DNA from: Lutibacter oceani
GTDB lineage: Bacteria; Bacteroidota; Bacteroidia; Flavobacteriales; Flavobacteriaceae
Reading direction: 5' to 3'
NCBI RefSeq assembly: GCF_003384935.1
Contig: NZ_QTTQ01000011.1
Location: forward strand, 740,718 to 804,717
Length of the DNA stretch: 64,000 nt
How positions within the stretch are numbered: the stretch's first letter is position 1; each line of letters opens with the position of its first letter. The notes beneath the pieces were generated by a model. It saw only the letters and a list, made by a program, of their open reading frames with translations, made no database searches and was not told the DNA's origin. Both the position numbers and the translations under genes were made by a program. Shown here in pieces: positions 44,127-53,481 of this stretch.

Positions 44127-45416
44127 TTATACACTCATTAAACTACTTCCAAATCTTTCGAAAATTGCTTTGTCTAATTCCTCTCTACTATTTGGGTGTG
44201 CAATGTCTCTTAACGATTGTGCACGTTGTTTTAAACTTCTACCAAACAATTCAGCAATCCCATATTCAGTTGCAACATACCTTGCATGTGCTCTAGTTGT
44301 TACAACACCAGCTCCAGGTTTTAGCGAAGGTACAATTTTTGAAACTCCTTTTAAAGTTGTTGATGTAATTGCAATAATAGGTTTTCCACCTTTTGATAAA
44401 GCAGCTCCGCGCATAAAATCCATTTGTCCACCAACACCCGAAAACATTCTTGTACCAATAGAATCTGCACAAACCTGACCTGTAAAATCTATTTCAATAG
44501 CAGAATTAATTGCAGTTACTTTTGGATTTTGACGAATAATTGCAGTATCGTTAACATAAGCAATATCATTCATTTCAATTTCGGGATTATCATCCATAAA
44601 ATCATATAAACGACGTGTACCCATGGCAAAACCAGAAATTATTTTATAAGGGTTTACTTTTTTCTGAGAACCATTAACAATTCCTTTTTCAACTAAATCC
44701 ACAATTCCTTCAGAGAACATTTCAGTATGTACTCCTAAATCTTTATGGTTAGTTAAGTATGTTAAAACGGCGTTTGGAATACCACCAATACCCATTTGAA
44801 GTGTAGATCCATCATCAATTATTTCAGCAATATTTTTCCCAATTGCTTGTTCTTCTTCAGAAGGTGCTACAAATTTCATTTCGTGTATATCTTCATCAAC
44901 TAAAACACAAGCATGAAATTGATTTAAATGTACCAGAGCATCACCAAAAGTACGAGGCATTTTTGGGTTAATTTGTGCTATAACTTTTTTCCCTTTTTCA
45001 ATTCCAGAAATTACAATATCGACTGAAACTCCTAATGAACAAAATCCGTGTTTATCTGGAGGCGAAACGTTAACTAATACAACATCTAAATCCATATATC
45101 CTTCGCGGAATAAACTTGGAATATCACTTAAAAAAATTGGGATATAATCTACAGTATCGCCAACCATTTTTCTTAAATTTCCTCCAATAAAAAATGCTTT
45201 TGTATGAAAACTTTCTCTTAATTCGGCAGCTGCATATCCACATTCTCCTTCGGTATGCAAGTGTACAATTTCAACACCTTTTAATTCCGGACCGCGTTCT
45301 ACCATAGCTTTCACTAATGTTTGTGGTGTAGCGGAACCCCCTTGTATTAATACTCTATCTCCAGAATTGATTAATTTTACAGCTTCGCTGGCTGACATTA
45401 TGTTTGGTATTTTCAT
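44127..45416 (-). CDS. Acetyl-CoA hydrolase/CoA-transferase family protein
   Basis: About 429 residues starting MKIPNIMSASEAVK. An ATG 33 bases upstream (45449) would add an unconserved NKTTNYNFF segment and is less likely. Motifs are QGGSATPQTLVKAMVERGPELKGV, QMGIGGIPNAVLTYL and HTEMFSEGIVDL, with the likely catalytic Glu. The family moves CoA between short-chain acids (4-hydroxybutyrate, succinate, propionate, acetate). In this operon, a propionyl-CoA:succinate or succinyl-CoA:acetate transfer is the reasonable guess. Confidence 0.85.
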   Translation of the reverse strand: MKIPNIMSASEAVKLINSGDRVLIQGGSATPQTLVKAMVERGPELKGVEIVHLHTEGECGYAAAELRESFHTKAFFIGGNLRKMVGDTVDYIPIFLSDIPSLFREGYMDLDVVLVNVSPPDKHGFCSLGVSVDIVISGIEKGKKVIAQINPKMPRTFGDALVHLNQFHACVLVDEDIHEMKFVAPSEEEQAIGKNIAEIIDDGSTLQMGIGGIPNAVLTYLTNHKDLGVHTEMFSEGIVDLVEKGIVNGSQKKVNPYKIISGFAMGTRRLYDFMDDNPEIEMNDIAYVNDTAIIRQNPKVTAINSAIEIDFTGQVCADSIGTRMFSGVGGQMDFMRGAALSKGGKPIIAITSTTLKGVSKIVPSLKPGAGVVTTRAHARYVATEYGIAELFGRSLKQRAQSLRDIAHPNSREELDKAIFERFGSSLMSV

Positions 45417-45473
45417 TTTAAAAAAATTATAATTTGTTGTTTTGTTCATTTAAATAATTAAAAGAACCTTTAT

Positions 45474-46793
45474 TTATCCTAAGAAACTTAATATAATACC
45501 TGCAGCAATTGCAGATCCGATAACCCCGGAAACATTAGGAGCCATTGCGTGCATTAATAAATAGTTACTTGGATCTGATTTTAATCCTTCCGTGTGTACA
45601 ACTCTTGCACTATCTGGAACTGCTGATACTCCTGCCGCACCAATTAGTGGGTTAATTTTATTATCGCCTTTTAAGAAAAGGTTCATAAATTTTGCAAAAA
45701 GTAATCCTCCACAAGTTGCAATTACAAACGATATTGCTCCCAAACCAAAAATTAACATAGAATCTTTAGTTATAAAGATATCTGCCTGGGTTGATGCCCC
45801 AACTGTAACTCCTAATAAAATAGTTACAATGTCAATTAATTTAGTTCTGGCTGTATCTGCTAACCTTTCAGTTCTACCTGATTCTTTTAATAAGTTTCCA
45901 AAGAATAACATTCCTAATAATGGCAAAGCACTAGGAGAAATAAATGTTGTTAAAATTAGGGCTACAATTGGGAAAATCATTTTCTCCTTTTGAGAAACTG
46001 CTCTTGGCGGTTTCATTTTAATTTTTCTGTCTTCTTTAGAAATTAACAATCTCATTAAAGGAGGTTGGATTACTGGAACCAATGCCATATATGAATAAGC
46101 AGCAATTGCAATTGGACCAATTAAGTTTTTTACTGTAGTGCCATCTGCCAATACATTAAGACCATTTGCTAATTTTGATGATAAGAAAATAGCAGTAGGA
46201 CCATCGGCTCCACCAATAATTCCAATAGCTCCAGCTTCAGGAAGGTTAAAACCTAAATAAAGTGCCCCTAAAAATGTTGCAAAAACACCAATTTGAGCGG
46301 CTGCTCCTAATAGCATTAATTTAGGGTTGGCAATTAATGATGAGAAATCCGTCATAGCACCAATTCCTAAAAAGATTAGTGGTGGGTAAACACCTTTTAC
46401 TACCCCAAAATACAAGTAATTTAAAACCGAACCCGTTTCATAAATACCAGTTTGGTTTCCGGCAACAAATGGAATATTACCAATTATTACACCTGCTCCT
46501 ATTGGAATTAATAACAGTGGTTCATAATCAAATTTAATACCTAAGTATATGAATATAATTCCAATAAAAATCATAATTAAATTACCCGATGTTGCATTTG
46601 CAAAACCTGTGTAATTATAAAATTGTTTAATGCCTTTAAAAGCACCTTCATAAACATTATCACCTTCTGACGTATTAACTTGTTCAGTTGTGTTTAATGA
46701 ATTGTTATTTGTGGTATTTGTATTAAGTCCTAAAGCAGGTCTGATAAAAATCAGCAACGATAGCACACCAAATATTAATAATATTTTCTTCAT
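45474..46793 (-). CDS. mmdB: Na+-translocating decarboxylase beta subunit (OadB/MmdB)
   Basis: 439 residues, many membrane helices. It couples decarboxylation of carboxybiotin to Na+ export. Key motifs are GIIGGADGPTAIFLSSKLA (the Asp of the first Na+ site) and NPLIGAAGVSAVPDSARVVHTEG with the functional Ser. The N-terminus is unusual: a signal-like helix (about 1-22) is followed by about 30 residues rich in Asn and Thr before the standard first helix. The stop lies 57 bases upstream of the preferred CoA-transferase ATG at 45416 (24 bases from the alternative ATG at 45449). Confidence 0.93.
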   Translation of the reverse strand: MKKILLIFGVLSLLIFIRPALGLNTNTTNNNSLNTTEQVNTSEGDNVYEGAFKGIKQFYNYTGFANATSGNLIMIFIGIIFIYLGIKFDYEPLLLIPIGAGVIIGNIPFVAGNQTGIYETGSVLNYLYFGVVKGVYPPLIFLGIGAMTDFSSLIANPKLMLLGAAAQIGVFATFLGALYLGFNLPEAGAIGIIGGADGPTAIFLSSKLANGLNVLADGTTVKNLIGPIAIAAYSYMALVPVIQPPLMRLLISKEDRKIKMKPPRAVSQKEKMIFPIVALILTTFISPSALPLLGMLFFGNLLKESGRTERLADTARTKLIDIVTILLGVTVGASTQADIFITKDSMLIFGLGAISFVIATCGGLLFAKFMNLFLKGDNKINPLIGAAGVSAVPDSARVVHTEGLKSDPSNYLLMHAMAPNVSGVIGSAIAAGIILSFLG

Positions 46794-46842
46794 TTTTTTC
46801 TTTTTTACTAGTTATAAATGGTTAGTTATAACTGAGAAATTT

Positions 46843-47262
46843 TTATTGTAATTCTATCATTACTTCATCCTGCAGCACTTGTTGTCCAACACTAATGTTT
46901 AAAGCAGTAATTGTACCTGCTTTTTCACAAACAATATTGTTTTCCATTTTCATTGCTTCTAGCACTAGCATTCTATCACCAACTTTAAGTGTGTCTCCAA
47001 CTTTCACATCAATAGATAAAACAGTTCCTGGAATAGGAGCAACAATTTTAGTTTTTGATGAACTTGGATTCACTTTTAACGGTTCGGCTGGTCTTTTTGA
47101 AGCAGAACGCACCAATGTTGGTGTTTTGGTTTTTTTAATTTCCTCCTTCATTTTTACAGTATAAGAGGTACCATTTACTTCTAAGTCTATTTCATTTCCT
47201 TCTTGTGAAACAATTTTGACATTATAATTATTGTCGTGTATTCTAAATTTAAAATTTTTCAT
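46843..47262 (-). CDS. mmdC: Biotin carboxyl carrier subunit of the decarboxylase
   Basis: 139 residues. A C-terminal biotinyl domain (about 72-139) holds LEAMKMENN with the biotinylated Lys105 and paired halves PIPGTVLSIDVKVGD and AGTITALNISVGQ. An N-terminal small beta domain and a Lys/Ser/Pro-rich hinge (about 40-70) let the arm swing between MmdA and MmdB. Confidence 0.92.
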   Translation of the reverse strand: MKNFKFRIHDNNYNVKIVSQEGNEIDLEVNGTSYTVKMKEEIKKTKTPTLVRSASKRPAEPLKVNPSSSKTKIVAPIPGTVLSIDVKVGDTLKVGDRMLVLEAMKMENNIVCEKAGTITALNISVGQQVLQDEVMIELQ

Positions 47263-47323
47263 TGTTCTTATTTTTTCAATAGTTATTTTATAAAAAATAA
47301 ACTAATAAATAATCCTTAGTTAG

Positions 47324-47683
47324 TTAAAGCTTGTTATGTGTTCCATAAATTTTGGAACTCCAAGGAGAATATAATTTTCTTGCTTGTTTAATTGTTAATA
47401 TTGCATTCTCATTATCGTGCTGTTCGTTCAAATACATATGAATTGCAACAGAAATTGCAGCAGCAATCTCACCTGTAAAGGCTTCATCAGCTTCCACTTT
47501 AATATCTTTAATTTTTTTATCTTTTCGTTTAGTAATTACTTTGTATATATAAAGCATTACTGGTAACCCGAATTTAAAAAATAAAGAAAGTGTTAATAAT
47601 GCACCAAAAACAATTAATAACCCAGTAATCAAAATAACGTAACCTTCGCTTATTTGATCTATGTATAATAGCATATGTGTCAT
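47324..47683 (-). CDS. mmdD: Decarboxylase gamma/delta subunit (OadG family)
   Basis: 119 residues. One N-terminal membrane helix (about 14-36, VILITGLLIVFGALLTLSLFF) and a charged cytoplasmic tail with AFTGEIAAAISVAIHMYLNEQHD, the usual OadG/MmdD layout that holds the complex together. Its ATG overlaps the mmdA stop (TAATG). A second ATG 9 bases on is also possible. Confidence 0.85.
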   Translation of the reverse strand: MTHMLLYIDQISEGYVILITGLLIVFGALLTLSLFFKFGLPVMLYIYKVITKRKDKKIKDIKVEADEAFTGEIAAAISVAIHMYLNEQHDNENAILTIKQARKLYSPWSSKIYGTHNKL

Positions 47684-49242
47684 TATAATGGAATATTAGA
47701 GTGCTTTTTAGGCGGGTTAATTTCTTTTTTATTTGCTAATAATTCCAATCCTCTAATAATTCTAAATCGTGTGTTTCGTGGCTCAATTACATCATCAATA
47801 AAACCATATTTAGCTGCTACATAAGGATTCGCGAATTTTTCAGTGTATTCGTCTTCCTTTTTATCTATATATTCTTGTTTTTCTTCTTTATCTTCAATTT
47901 TTCTAATATTTGAACCTTCTAATACTTCAACGGCTCCTTTAGCTCCCATAACTGCAATTTCTGCCGTTGGCCAAGCATAATTTAAATCACCACGTAATTG
48001 TTTACAACTCATAACATCATGAGCTCCACCATAAGATTTACGAAGTGTAATTGTTACTTTTGGAACAGTTGCTTCACCATATGCAAATAATAATTTTGCA
48101 CCGTGAAGAATAATTCCACCATATTCCTGACCTGTACCCGGTAAAAACCCTGGAACATCAACTAACGTTACAATTGGAATGTTGAAAGCATCACAAAAAC
48201 GAACAAACCTGGCAGCTTTTCTTGAAGCTTCAATATCTAAAACCCCAGCATAATATTTAGGTTGGTTAGCAACAATACCAACTGATCTACCATTAAAACG
48301 AGCAAAACCAACACATATATTACGTGCATAATTTCTGTGAACTTCAGTAAACTCGCCATTATCAACAATTGTTGAAATAACATCAACTATATCATAAGGT
48401 TGATTTGCATTTTCAGGAATAATTTCATTTAAAATGTCATCTAACCTATCAATAGGATCCGATGTTATTAATGAAGGTGGGTCTTCAAGATTATTTGAAG
48501 GAAGGTAACTCATTAATTTTCTAATTAATAATAAGTTTTCTTCATCAGTTTCTGCTAAGAAATGTGATACTCCTGATTTTGTAGAATGAATTTTAGCTCC
48601 TCCTAATTCCTCAGTAGTTACAACTTCACCTGTAACAGTTTGTACTACTTTAGGACCAGTTACAAACATATAACTTGTTTGATCCGTCATTACTGTAAAA
48701 TCAGTTAAAGCAGGAGAATATACAGCTCCACCAGCACAAGGTCCTAAAATTGAAGAAATTTGAGGAATTACACCAGATGCCATAATATTTCTTTGGAAAA
48801 TCTCAGCATAACCTGCTAATGATCTTACTCCTTCTTGAATACGAGCTCCACCACTATCATTTAATCCAATAACAGGAACACCAATTTTCATTGCCATATC
48901 CATTACCTTACAAATTTTTAAAGCGTAGGTTTCAGATAGCGAACCTCCAAAAACAGTAAAATCCTGAGCGAAAATGTAAACAATTCTTCCATCAATGGTT
49001 CCATGACCCGTTACAACTCCATCAGAAAGGTAAATTTGTTTATCTAATCCAAAAGATTTAGTTCTATGCGTTACAAACATATCAAACTCTTCAAAACTAT
49101 CTTCATCTAAAAGAATATCAATACGTTCGCGAGCCGTTAATTTTCCTTTTGCATGCTGCGAATCTATACGTTTTTCTCCCCCACCTAATTTAGCTTTTGC
49201 TCTTTTTTCAATGAGTTCGTTAATTTTATCTTGATTTGCCAT
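47683..49242 (-). CDS. mmdA: Methylmalonyl-CoA decarboxylase/propionyl-CoA carboxylase carboxyltransferase subunit
   Basis: 519 residues, crotonase-like double domain. Motifs are [24 protein letters not shown] (oxyanion loop, N-domain), [23 protein letters not shown] and, in the C-domain, [19 protein letters not shown]. It moves CO2 between methylmalonyl-CoA and biotin on MmdC. Since no biotin carboxylase gene is present and mmdB, mmdC and mmdD follow, the operon encodes a sodium pump rather than an ATP-driven carboxylase. Confidence 0.95.
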   Translation of the reverse strand: MANQDKINELIEKRAKAKLGGGEKRIDSQHAKGKLTARERIDILLDEDSFEEFDMFVTHRTKSFGLDKQIYLSDGVVTGHGTIDGRIVYIFAQDFTVFGGSLSETYALKICKVMDMAMKIGVPVIGLNDSGGARIQEGVRSLAGYAEIFQRNIMASGVIPQISSILGPCAGGAVYSPALTDFTVMTDQTSYMFVTGPKVVQTVTGEVVTTEELGGAKIHSTKSGVSHFLAETDEENLLLIRKLMSYLPSNNLEDPPSLITSDPIDRLDDILNEIIPENANQPYDIVDVISTIVDNGEFTEVHRNYARNICVGFARFNGRSVGIVANQPKYYAGVLDIEASRKAARFVRFCDAFNIPIVTLVDVPGFLPGTGQEYGGIILHGAKLLFAYGEATVPKVTITLRKSYGGAHDVMSCKQLRGDLNYAWPTAEIAVMGAKGAVEVLEGSNIRKIEDKEEKQEYIDKKEDEYTEKFANPYVAAKYGFIDDVIEPRNTRFRIIRGLELLANKKEINPPKKHSNIPL

Positions 49243-49266
49243 TTTTTATTTATTTTGAATATCTTA

Positions 49267-49671
49267 TTATTTTTTTGAACAAAGTTCTGTAAGCACACCT
49301 TGAGTAGATTTTGGGTGAAGAAATCCAATATTAAGACCTTCAGCTCCTTTACGAGAAACCTTATCTACTAACAGAACTCCACGTTCTTCGGCTGTTTTTA
49401 ACGCTTTTGTTGCATCTGGAACAGCAAATGCAATATGATGGATTCCCTGGCCTTTTTTTGCAATATATTTTCCTATTGGACCATCTGGAGATGTACTTTC
49501 TAATAATTCAATTTTTGTATCACCTACCAAAAAAAAGGCTGTTTTCACTTTCTGATCAACAACCTCTTCTATACTGTAACATTTCATACCAAGTACTTGT
49601 TCATAGTATTTAATTGATTCTTCGAGATTTTCTACAGCTATTCCTATATGCTCAATATGTGAAATATTCAT
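49267..49671 (-). CDS. mce: Methylmalonyl-CoA epimerase
   Basis: 134 residues of the VOC fold, interconverting (S)- and (R)-methylmalonyl-CoA. Ligands are His8 (HIEHIGIAV), the Glu in KIELLES, His in GQGIHHIAFAV and Glu in GVLTELC. It is the first gene of the operon mce-mmdA-mmdD-mmdC-mmdB-CoA transferase-mutA-mutB, all with short gaps. The context makes the function firm, unlike the paralogue at 25476-25877. Confidence 0.93.
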   Translation of the reverse strand: MNISHIEHIGIAVENLEESIKYYEQVLGMKCYSIEEVVDQKVKTAFFLVGDTKIELLESTSPDGPIGKYIAKKGQGIHHIAFAVPDATKALKTAEERGVLLVDKVSRKGAEGLNIGFLHPKSTQGVLTELCSKK

Positions 49672-49990
49672 GAGTTTTATAAATTTTAATATTATTATTA
49701 AATTAAATTTGAAATAATGAGATTAATTCCATTTATTTCGTAATTATTCAACAAAATTAAAGTATAGTAAAAGTTAAAAAGCTGACAGATATCATAAACC
49801 AAATTAAACTACTAAAACGTTATAGTGATGCTAACTATTTGTTTTTTAGCGAGTTGAAAACTATTTTATCTTTTTAAAACCACCTATTAATGTGGTTTCA
49901 TAAAATAAATTTTTTAAATAAGACTAATCAACTTAATCTAAGTTTAATTCTGAAAAAAAAATGACTATCATTTTTAAAATTATTGATTTT
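49672..49990. other. 319-base gap between the mce operon and the DUF6973 gene
   Basis: It holds the mce operon leader (about 75 bases) and its promoter with FNR-like dyad (49752-49794). Further on is an inverted repeat AAACCAC/GTGGTTT (49877-49883 and 49892-49898). The hairpin could mark the 3' end of the DUF6973 transcript, though no T-run follows on that strand. I see no gene or RNA in it. Confidence 0.6.
49752..49794 (-). promoter_or_regulatory. Methylmalonyl-CoA operon promoter with FNR/CRP-type dyad
   Basis: Minus strand: dyad TGATATCTGTCA (49794-49783), then -7 box TAATTTTG (49759-49752), 35 bases from dyad start to box. There is no -33 TTG at normal spacing. The dyad has the weaker TGAT half upstream and GTCA downstream, as at usp. 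Confidence 0.6.
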
Positions 49991-50608
49991 TTATAACCTT
50001 TTTGAAGAAATTAAACATTTACTGTTATTCCATTTATTAAGTGTTTCTTGTGAAATTATTTTACCATTACAATTTAAATAATTCCCTAAACTATCTTTTT
50101 TTATAATTATTAAATCTCCATTTTTAACGGCATTTATAACTTTAAAAACAAGTCCTTCTTTAGATCGATCATCTCCTTTAAAAGAAAATTTTAAGCCAAC
50201 ATTATTATTATATAAATCCATCTCCTTTGAAGCCAAATCTGGATGTATTCCATCTTCAAAACCACCTCTTTTAAATGACTTGTAATTTGCTCTTTCATAT
50301 GCTTTACCCAAAGAACGAGCAGCATTTTTTCCAATTTTCTGATGTAAAATTGCCATCCAATATGCATGTCTAAAGGCATCTACCTGACCTCCTATTTTAT
50401 CTTTATCTAACAAATTGGTATTTGCAATAGAATCGGATATTTTTTTTACTTCTTTTGATAATAGATATGCTTTTTTTACTTTAAAAGGATGCAATAAAGC
50501 CCACTTTTTAAGCGGGCCAGATTGATTTTTAAACAACTCCCAATTTGATTGTGCTGTTATTTGAATACTCAATAAAACAAACACAACTATTAACTGGAAT
50601 TTTTTCAT
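49991..50608 (-). CDS. Secreted DUF6973-type protein
   Basis: 205 residues with a signal peptide (about 1-19, ending TAQ). The core carries VDAFRHAYWMAILHQKIGKNAARSLGKAYE (about 77-106) followed by ASKEMDLYNNNVG, the pattern of the domain I know as DUF6973, whose His and acidic residues could bind a metal. The function is unknown. It begins 4 bases after the stop of the BNR-repeat gene, so the two are co-transcribed. Confidence 0.65.
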   Translation of the reverse strand: MKKFQLIVVFVLLSIQITAQSNWELFKNQSGPLKKWALLHPFKVKKAYLLSKEVKKISDSIANTNLLDKDKIGGQVDAFRHAYWMAILHQKIGKNAARSLGKAYERANYKSFKRGGFEDGIHPDLASKEMDLYNNNVGLKFSFKGDDRSKEGLVFKVINAVKNGDLIIIKKDSLGNYLNCNGKIISQETLNKWNNSKCLISSKRL

Positions 50609-50612
50609 TTTT

Positions 50613-53381
50613 TTATTTCACTTCAAATGTTTTTTTAACATCATTTATTTTTATAACGTATTTTCCTTTAGGCAAATAATAAATATTGTTTTTAGCCTTT
50701 TCTATTTTAATATCTTTTTTGTTAAAATAACTTTTTAAACTTTTTTCAGAAGTTGAAATATTAAAATCGAAATAATTAAATCCTTTATCTGCATTTATTA
50801 AAAAGCTATTTAATTTTGAATTATCTTCAGCTAAAATTTCAACGGTATATTCTCCAGAATTTGAAACATAAAAAGGAATTGTTACGCTTGGTTCAATTGG
50901 CTTAGACCATTTACTCCAGCTAGTTCCCCAACGTGAAGAATGTTTAATTGACGGTATTTCAAAAATTGAAACAGGTTTACCTTTAATCTTGTTAAACTCC
51001 TGTAAAGCAGCAATATTTGCCTTATAAATTGAACGTCCGTGTGTACCTATTACTAAATCTTTTGCTTCTTTTTGAATTACCAAATCATGCACAGCAACTT
51101 TTGGTAAACCGTTTGAAAATAACTGCCACGTTTCACCTCTATTAAAAGTAACATACACCTCATTATCGGTTCCTACATATAAAATATTTTCATCTGTGGG
51201 ATCTTCTTTTATAACATTAATTGGGTAGTTTGGTAAATTACTTATTAAACTTTTCCAAATAGTTCCTTTATTTTCACTTACAAAAATATAGGGTTTAAAA
51301 TCATCATTTCTATAACCATTTAAGGTCACATATACTCTGTCCTTTTCGTGTTCTGATGCGATAACTCTTGAAACCCATAAGCCTTGAGGTAAATTATCTG
51401 AAATTCTTGTCCAATTTGCACCACTATTTTCAGTTAAGTTAATATAACCATCATCGCTTCCAACATAAATATATCCAAATTTAAATGGACTTTCAGAAAT
51501 TGAAGTGAGTGTTCCATAAGGCACATTTCCCTTTTTACCACCAGTAGTTAAATCTCCTGAAATTACTTCAAAATTTTCACCTTTATCCATAGAGCGTAAT
51601 AATTTATTAGCTCCCATATACAAAATATCTTGATTGTGATTTGACAATAAAATAGGTGTTTGCCAATTGTATCTGTATGGTGAATCTCCTAATTCGTGTT
51701 TTGGATGAATACTTAAATAATCATCAGTTTTTAAATTTACACGGTAATAATACCCAAACTGAGAACCAGAATACACAACATTATTGTCTCTATTATCAAT
51801 TTGAACTTGCATACCGTCGCCTCCACCTATACTTTTATATGGATAATCTCCACTGCTCTCCCATCTTTTTGAAGCTTTATAATTACTTGGTCCAAACCAA
51901 ACGCCATTATCTTGCAAACCTCCATATACATTATATGGCTTTTGATTATCTACATTTATATAGTAAAATTGCCCAACAGCTGGTGAATTATTTTTAGTCC
52001 AGTTTTCACCATCATCGTATGTAATATTTAATCCACCATCGTTACCATTTATTAAATGCCCCTCAGAATTTGCATTTACCCAAATAGCTTGATGATCTGA
52101 ATGTACATTTTCTTTCCCTATTGCTGTAAAGGTTTGTCCGCCATCATCAGATTTTAATAATGGAACACCGCCAATGTATATTTTATTTTCATTTGAAGTA
52201 TTTACTGCAATTACTCCAAAATAATAACCATAAGAACTATAAACACCATCTAAATAATCTTGATGTGTTTTGTTCCAAGTTTCACCGCCATCTATAGATT
52301 TATAAACCTCGGCTCCAATTACTTCAGAATTTAACAACACAAAATTTGCATCTTCCAAATAAGTTGCTAAATCACTAGGTTTAATTTTATCTTTTATAAT
52401 TGATGCTTTTACATACTTTGCGGTATATTTTTTATCAAAACGATTTTCTTTTAGATAGGTATTCAAACTTGCATCATCTAATTCCAAAAATTGATCTTTT
52501 GACATTTTTTTAAAATCATCTTTCTGTAAACCAGCTGTTTTCTTTTTTTCTTTCTCTGGTCTCATAAACTGGTTGTCTAACAAGGCATAAATAACTTCAC
52601 TATTAAAAGTTGCTAAACCTATTCTTCCAACCCCACTTCCTGTTGGAAACCCACTTTTCTCATCAGTAATTTTTATCCAAGTTGAACCAGCATCAATACT
52701 TTTATAAATTGCCGAACCTTTTCCATTCCCTTCAAAATTCCATGCTTTTCTGTTACGTTCCCAAGAAGCAGCATATAAAATATTTGGATTATTTGGCGAT
52801 GCACTTATATCAATAATACCCGTATTTTCATTTATAAACAATGTACTATTCCAGGTTTTACCACCATCTGTAGTTTTAAAAATACCTCGTTCAGTATTTG
52901 GAGTATATAAATTACCAATAACTCCAACAACAACTTCATTTGGATTATTTTTATTAATAATTATTCTTCCTATATGCTGCGATGCTTTTAAGCCAACATT
53001 TTGCCAGGTATTACCTTTATCTGTGCTTTTTAAAATACCAATTCCTGAATACGATGAACGTGATGAATTACTTTCACCTGTGCCAACCCAAATAGTCCCT
53101 TTATTCCAATCTACTGCAATAGCACCCATATTTTGTGTTGGTGCATTTTCAGTTACTGATATAAAAGAGGTTCCATTATTTTTTGTATACCATAAACCTC
53201 CTGAAGCATAGGCCGCATAAAATTCATTTGGATTATTGGGGTTTACAGCTACATCTACTATACGGCCACTCATAATTGAAGGCCCAATATTTGTAAATGG
53301 CACATTTTTAACTAAAGAATTTTGTGCATTTAATCCAATAAAAAGTAATAAAAAGCTACTAAGAAAAGTTAGTTTTTTCAT
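50613..53381 (-). CDS. Secreted sortilin/VPS10-like BNR-repeat beta-propeller protein
   Basis: 922 residues with a signal peptide (about 1-19). It has at least nine Asp-box/BNR-type repeats such as GIFKTTDGGKTWNS, AIYKSIDAGSTWIK, EVYKSIDGGETWNK and EVYVTFNRGETWQL, spread over about residues 60-760; they form one or two large propellers. The C-terminal part (about 790-922) looks like an immunoglobulin-type domain. No catalytic residues can be named, and no Por secretion tail is evident. Related proteins are sometimes called glycosyl hydrolases, without proof. Confidence 0.8.
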   Translation of the reverse strand: MKKLTFLSSFLLLFIGLNAQNSLVKNVPFTNIGPSIMSGRIVDVAVNPNNPNEFYAAYASGGLWYTKNNGTSFISVTENAPTQNMGAIAVDWNKGTIWVGTGESNSSRSSYSGIGILKSTDKGNTWQNVGLKASQHIGRIIINKNNPNEVVVGVIGNLYTPNTERGIFKTTDGGKTWNSTLFINENTGIIDISASPNNPNILYAASWERNRKAWNFEGNGKGSAIYKSIDAGSTWIKITDEKSGFPTGSGVGRIGLATFNSEVIYALLDNQFMRPEKEKKKTAGLQKDDFKKMSKDQFLELDDASLNTYLKENRFDKKYTAKYVKASIIKDKIKPSDLATYLEDANFVLLNSEVIGAEVYKSIDGGETWNKTHQDYLDGVYSSYGYYFGVIAVNTSNENKIYIGGVPLLKSDDGGQTFTAIGKENVHSDHQAIWVNANSEGHLINGNDGGLNITYDDGENWTKNNSPAVGQFYYINVDNQKPYNVYGGLQDNGVWFGPSNYKASKRWESSGDYPYKSIGGGDGMQVQIDNRDNNVVYSGSQFGYYYRVNLKTDDYLSIHPKHELGDSPYRYNWQTPILLSNHNQDILYMGANKLLRSMDKGENFEVISGDLTTGGKKGNVPYGTLTSISESPFKFGYIYVGSDDGYINLTENSGANWTRISDNLPQGLWVSRVIASEHEKDRVYVTLNGYRNDDFKPYIFVSENKGTIWKSLISNLPNYPINVIKEDPTDENILYVGTDNEVYVTFNRGETWQLFSNGLPKVAVHDLVIQKEAKDLVIGTHGRSIYKANIAALQEFNKIKGKPVSIFEIPSIKHSSRWGTSWSKWSKPIEPSVTIPFYVSNSGEYTVEILAEDNSKLNSFLINADKGFNYFDFNISTSEKSLKSYFNKKDIKIEKAKNNIYYLPKGKYVIKINDVKKTFEVK

Positions 53382-53424
53382 TTTAAATTTGTGTTAGGTT
53401 TAATATATAAATATACAGTTAACT

Positions 53425-53432
53425 CAAATTTA
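53425..53432 (-). promoter_or_regulatory. Putative -7 box for the BNR-repeat gene
   Basis: TAAATTTG on the minus strand, 44 bases before the ATG at 53381. A TTG lies 24 bases upstream, a slightly long spacer. Confidence 0.4.
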
Positions 53433-53481
53433 ATAATATAAAAGTGAAATAAACAGCAACTTTTTAAAAAAAGACTAATTT

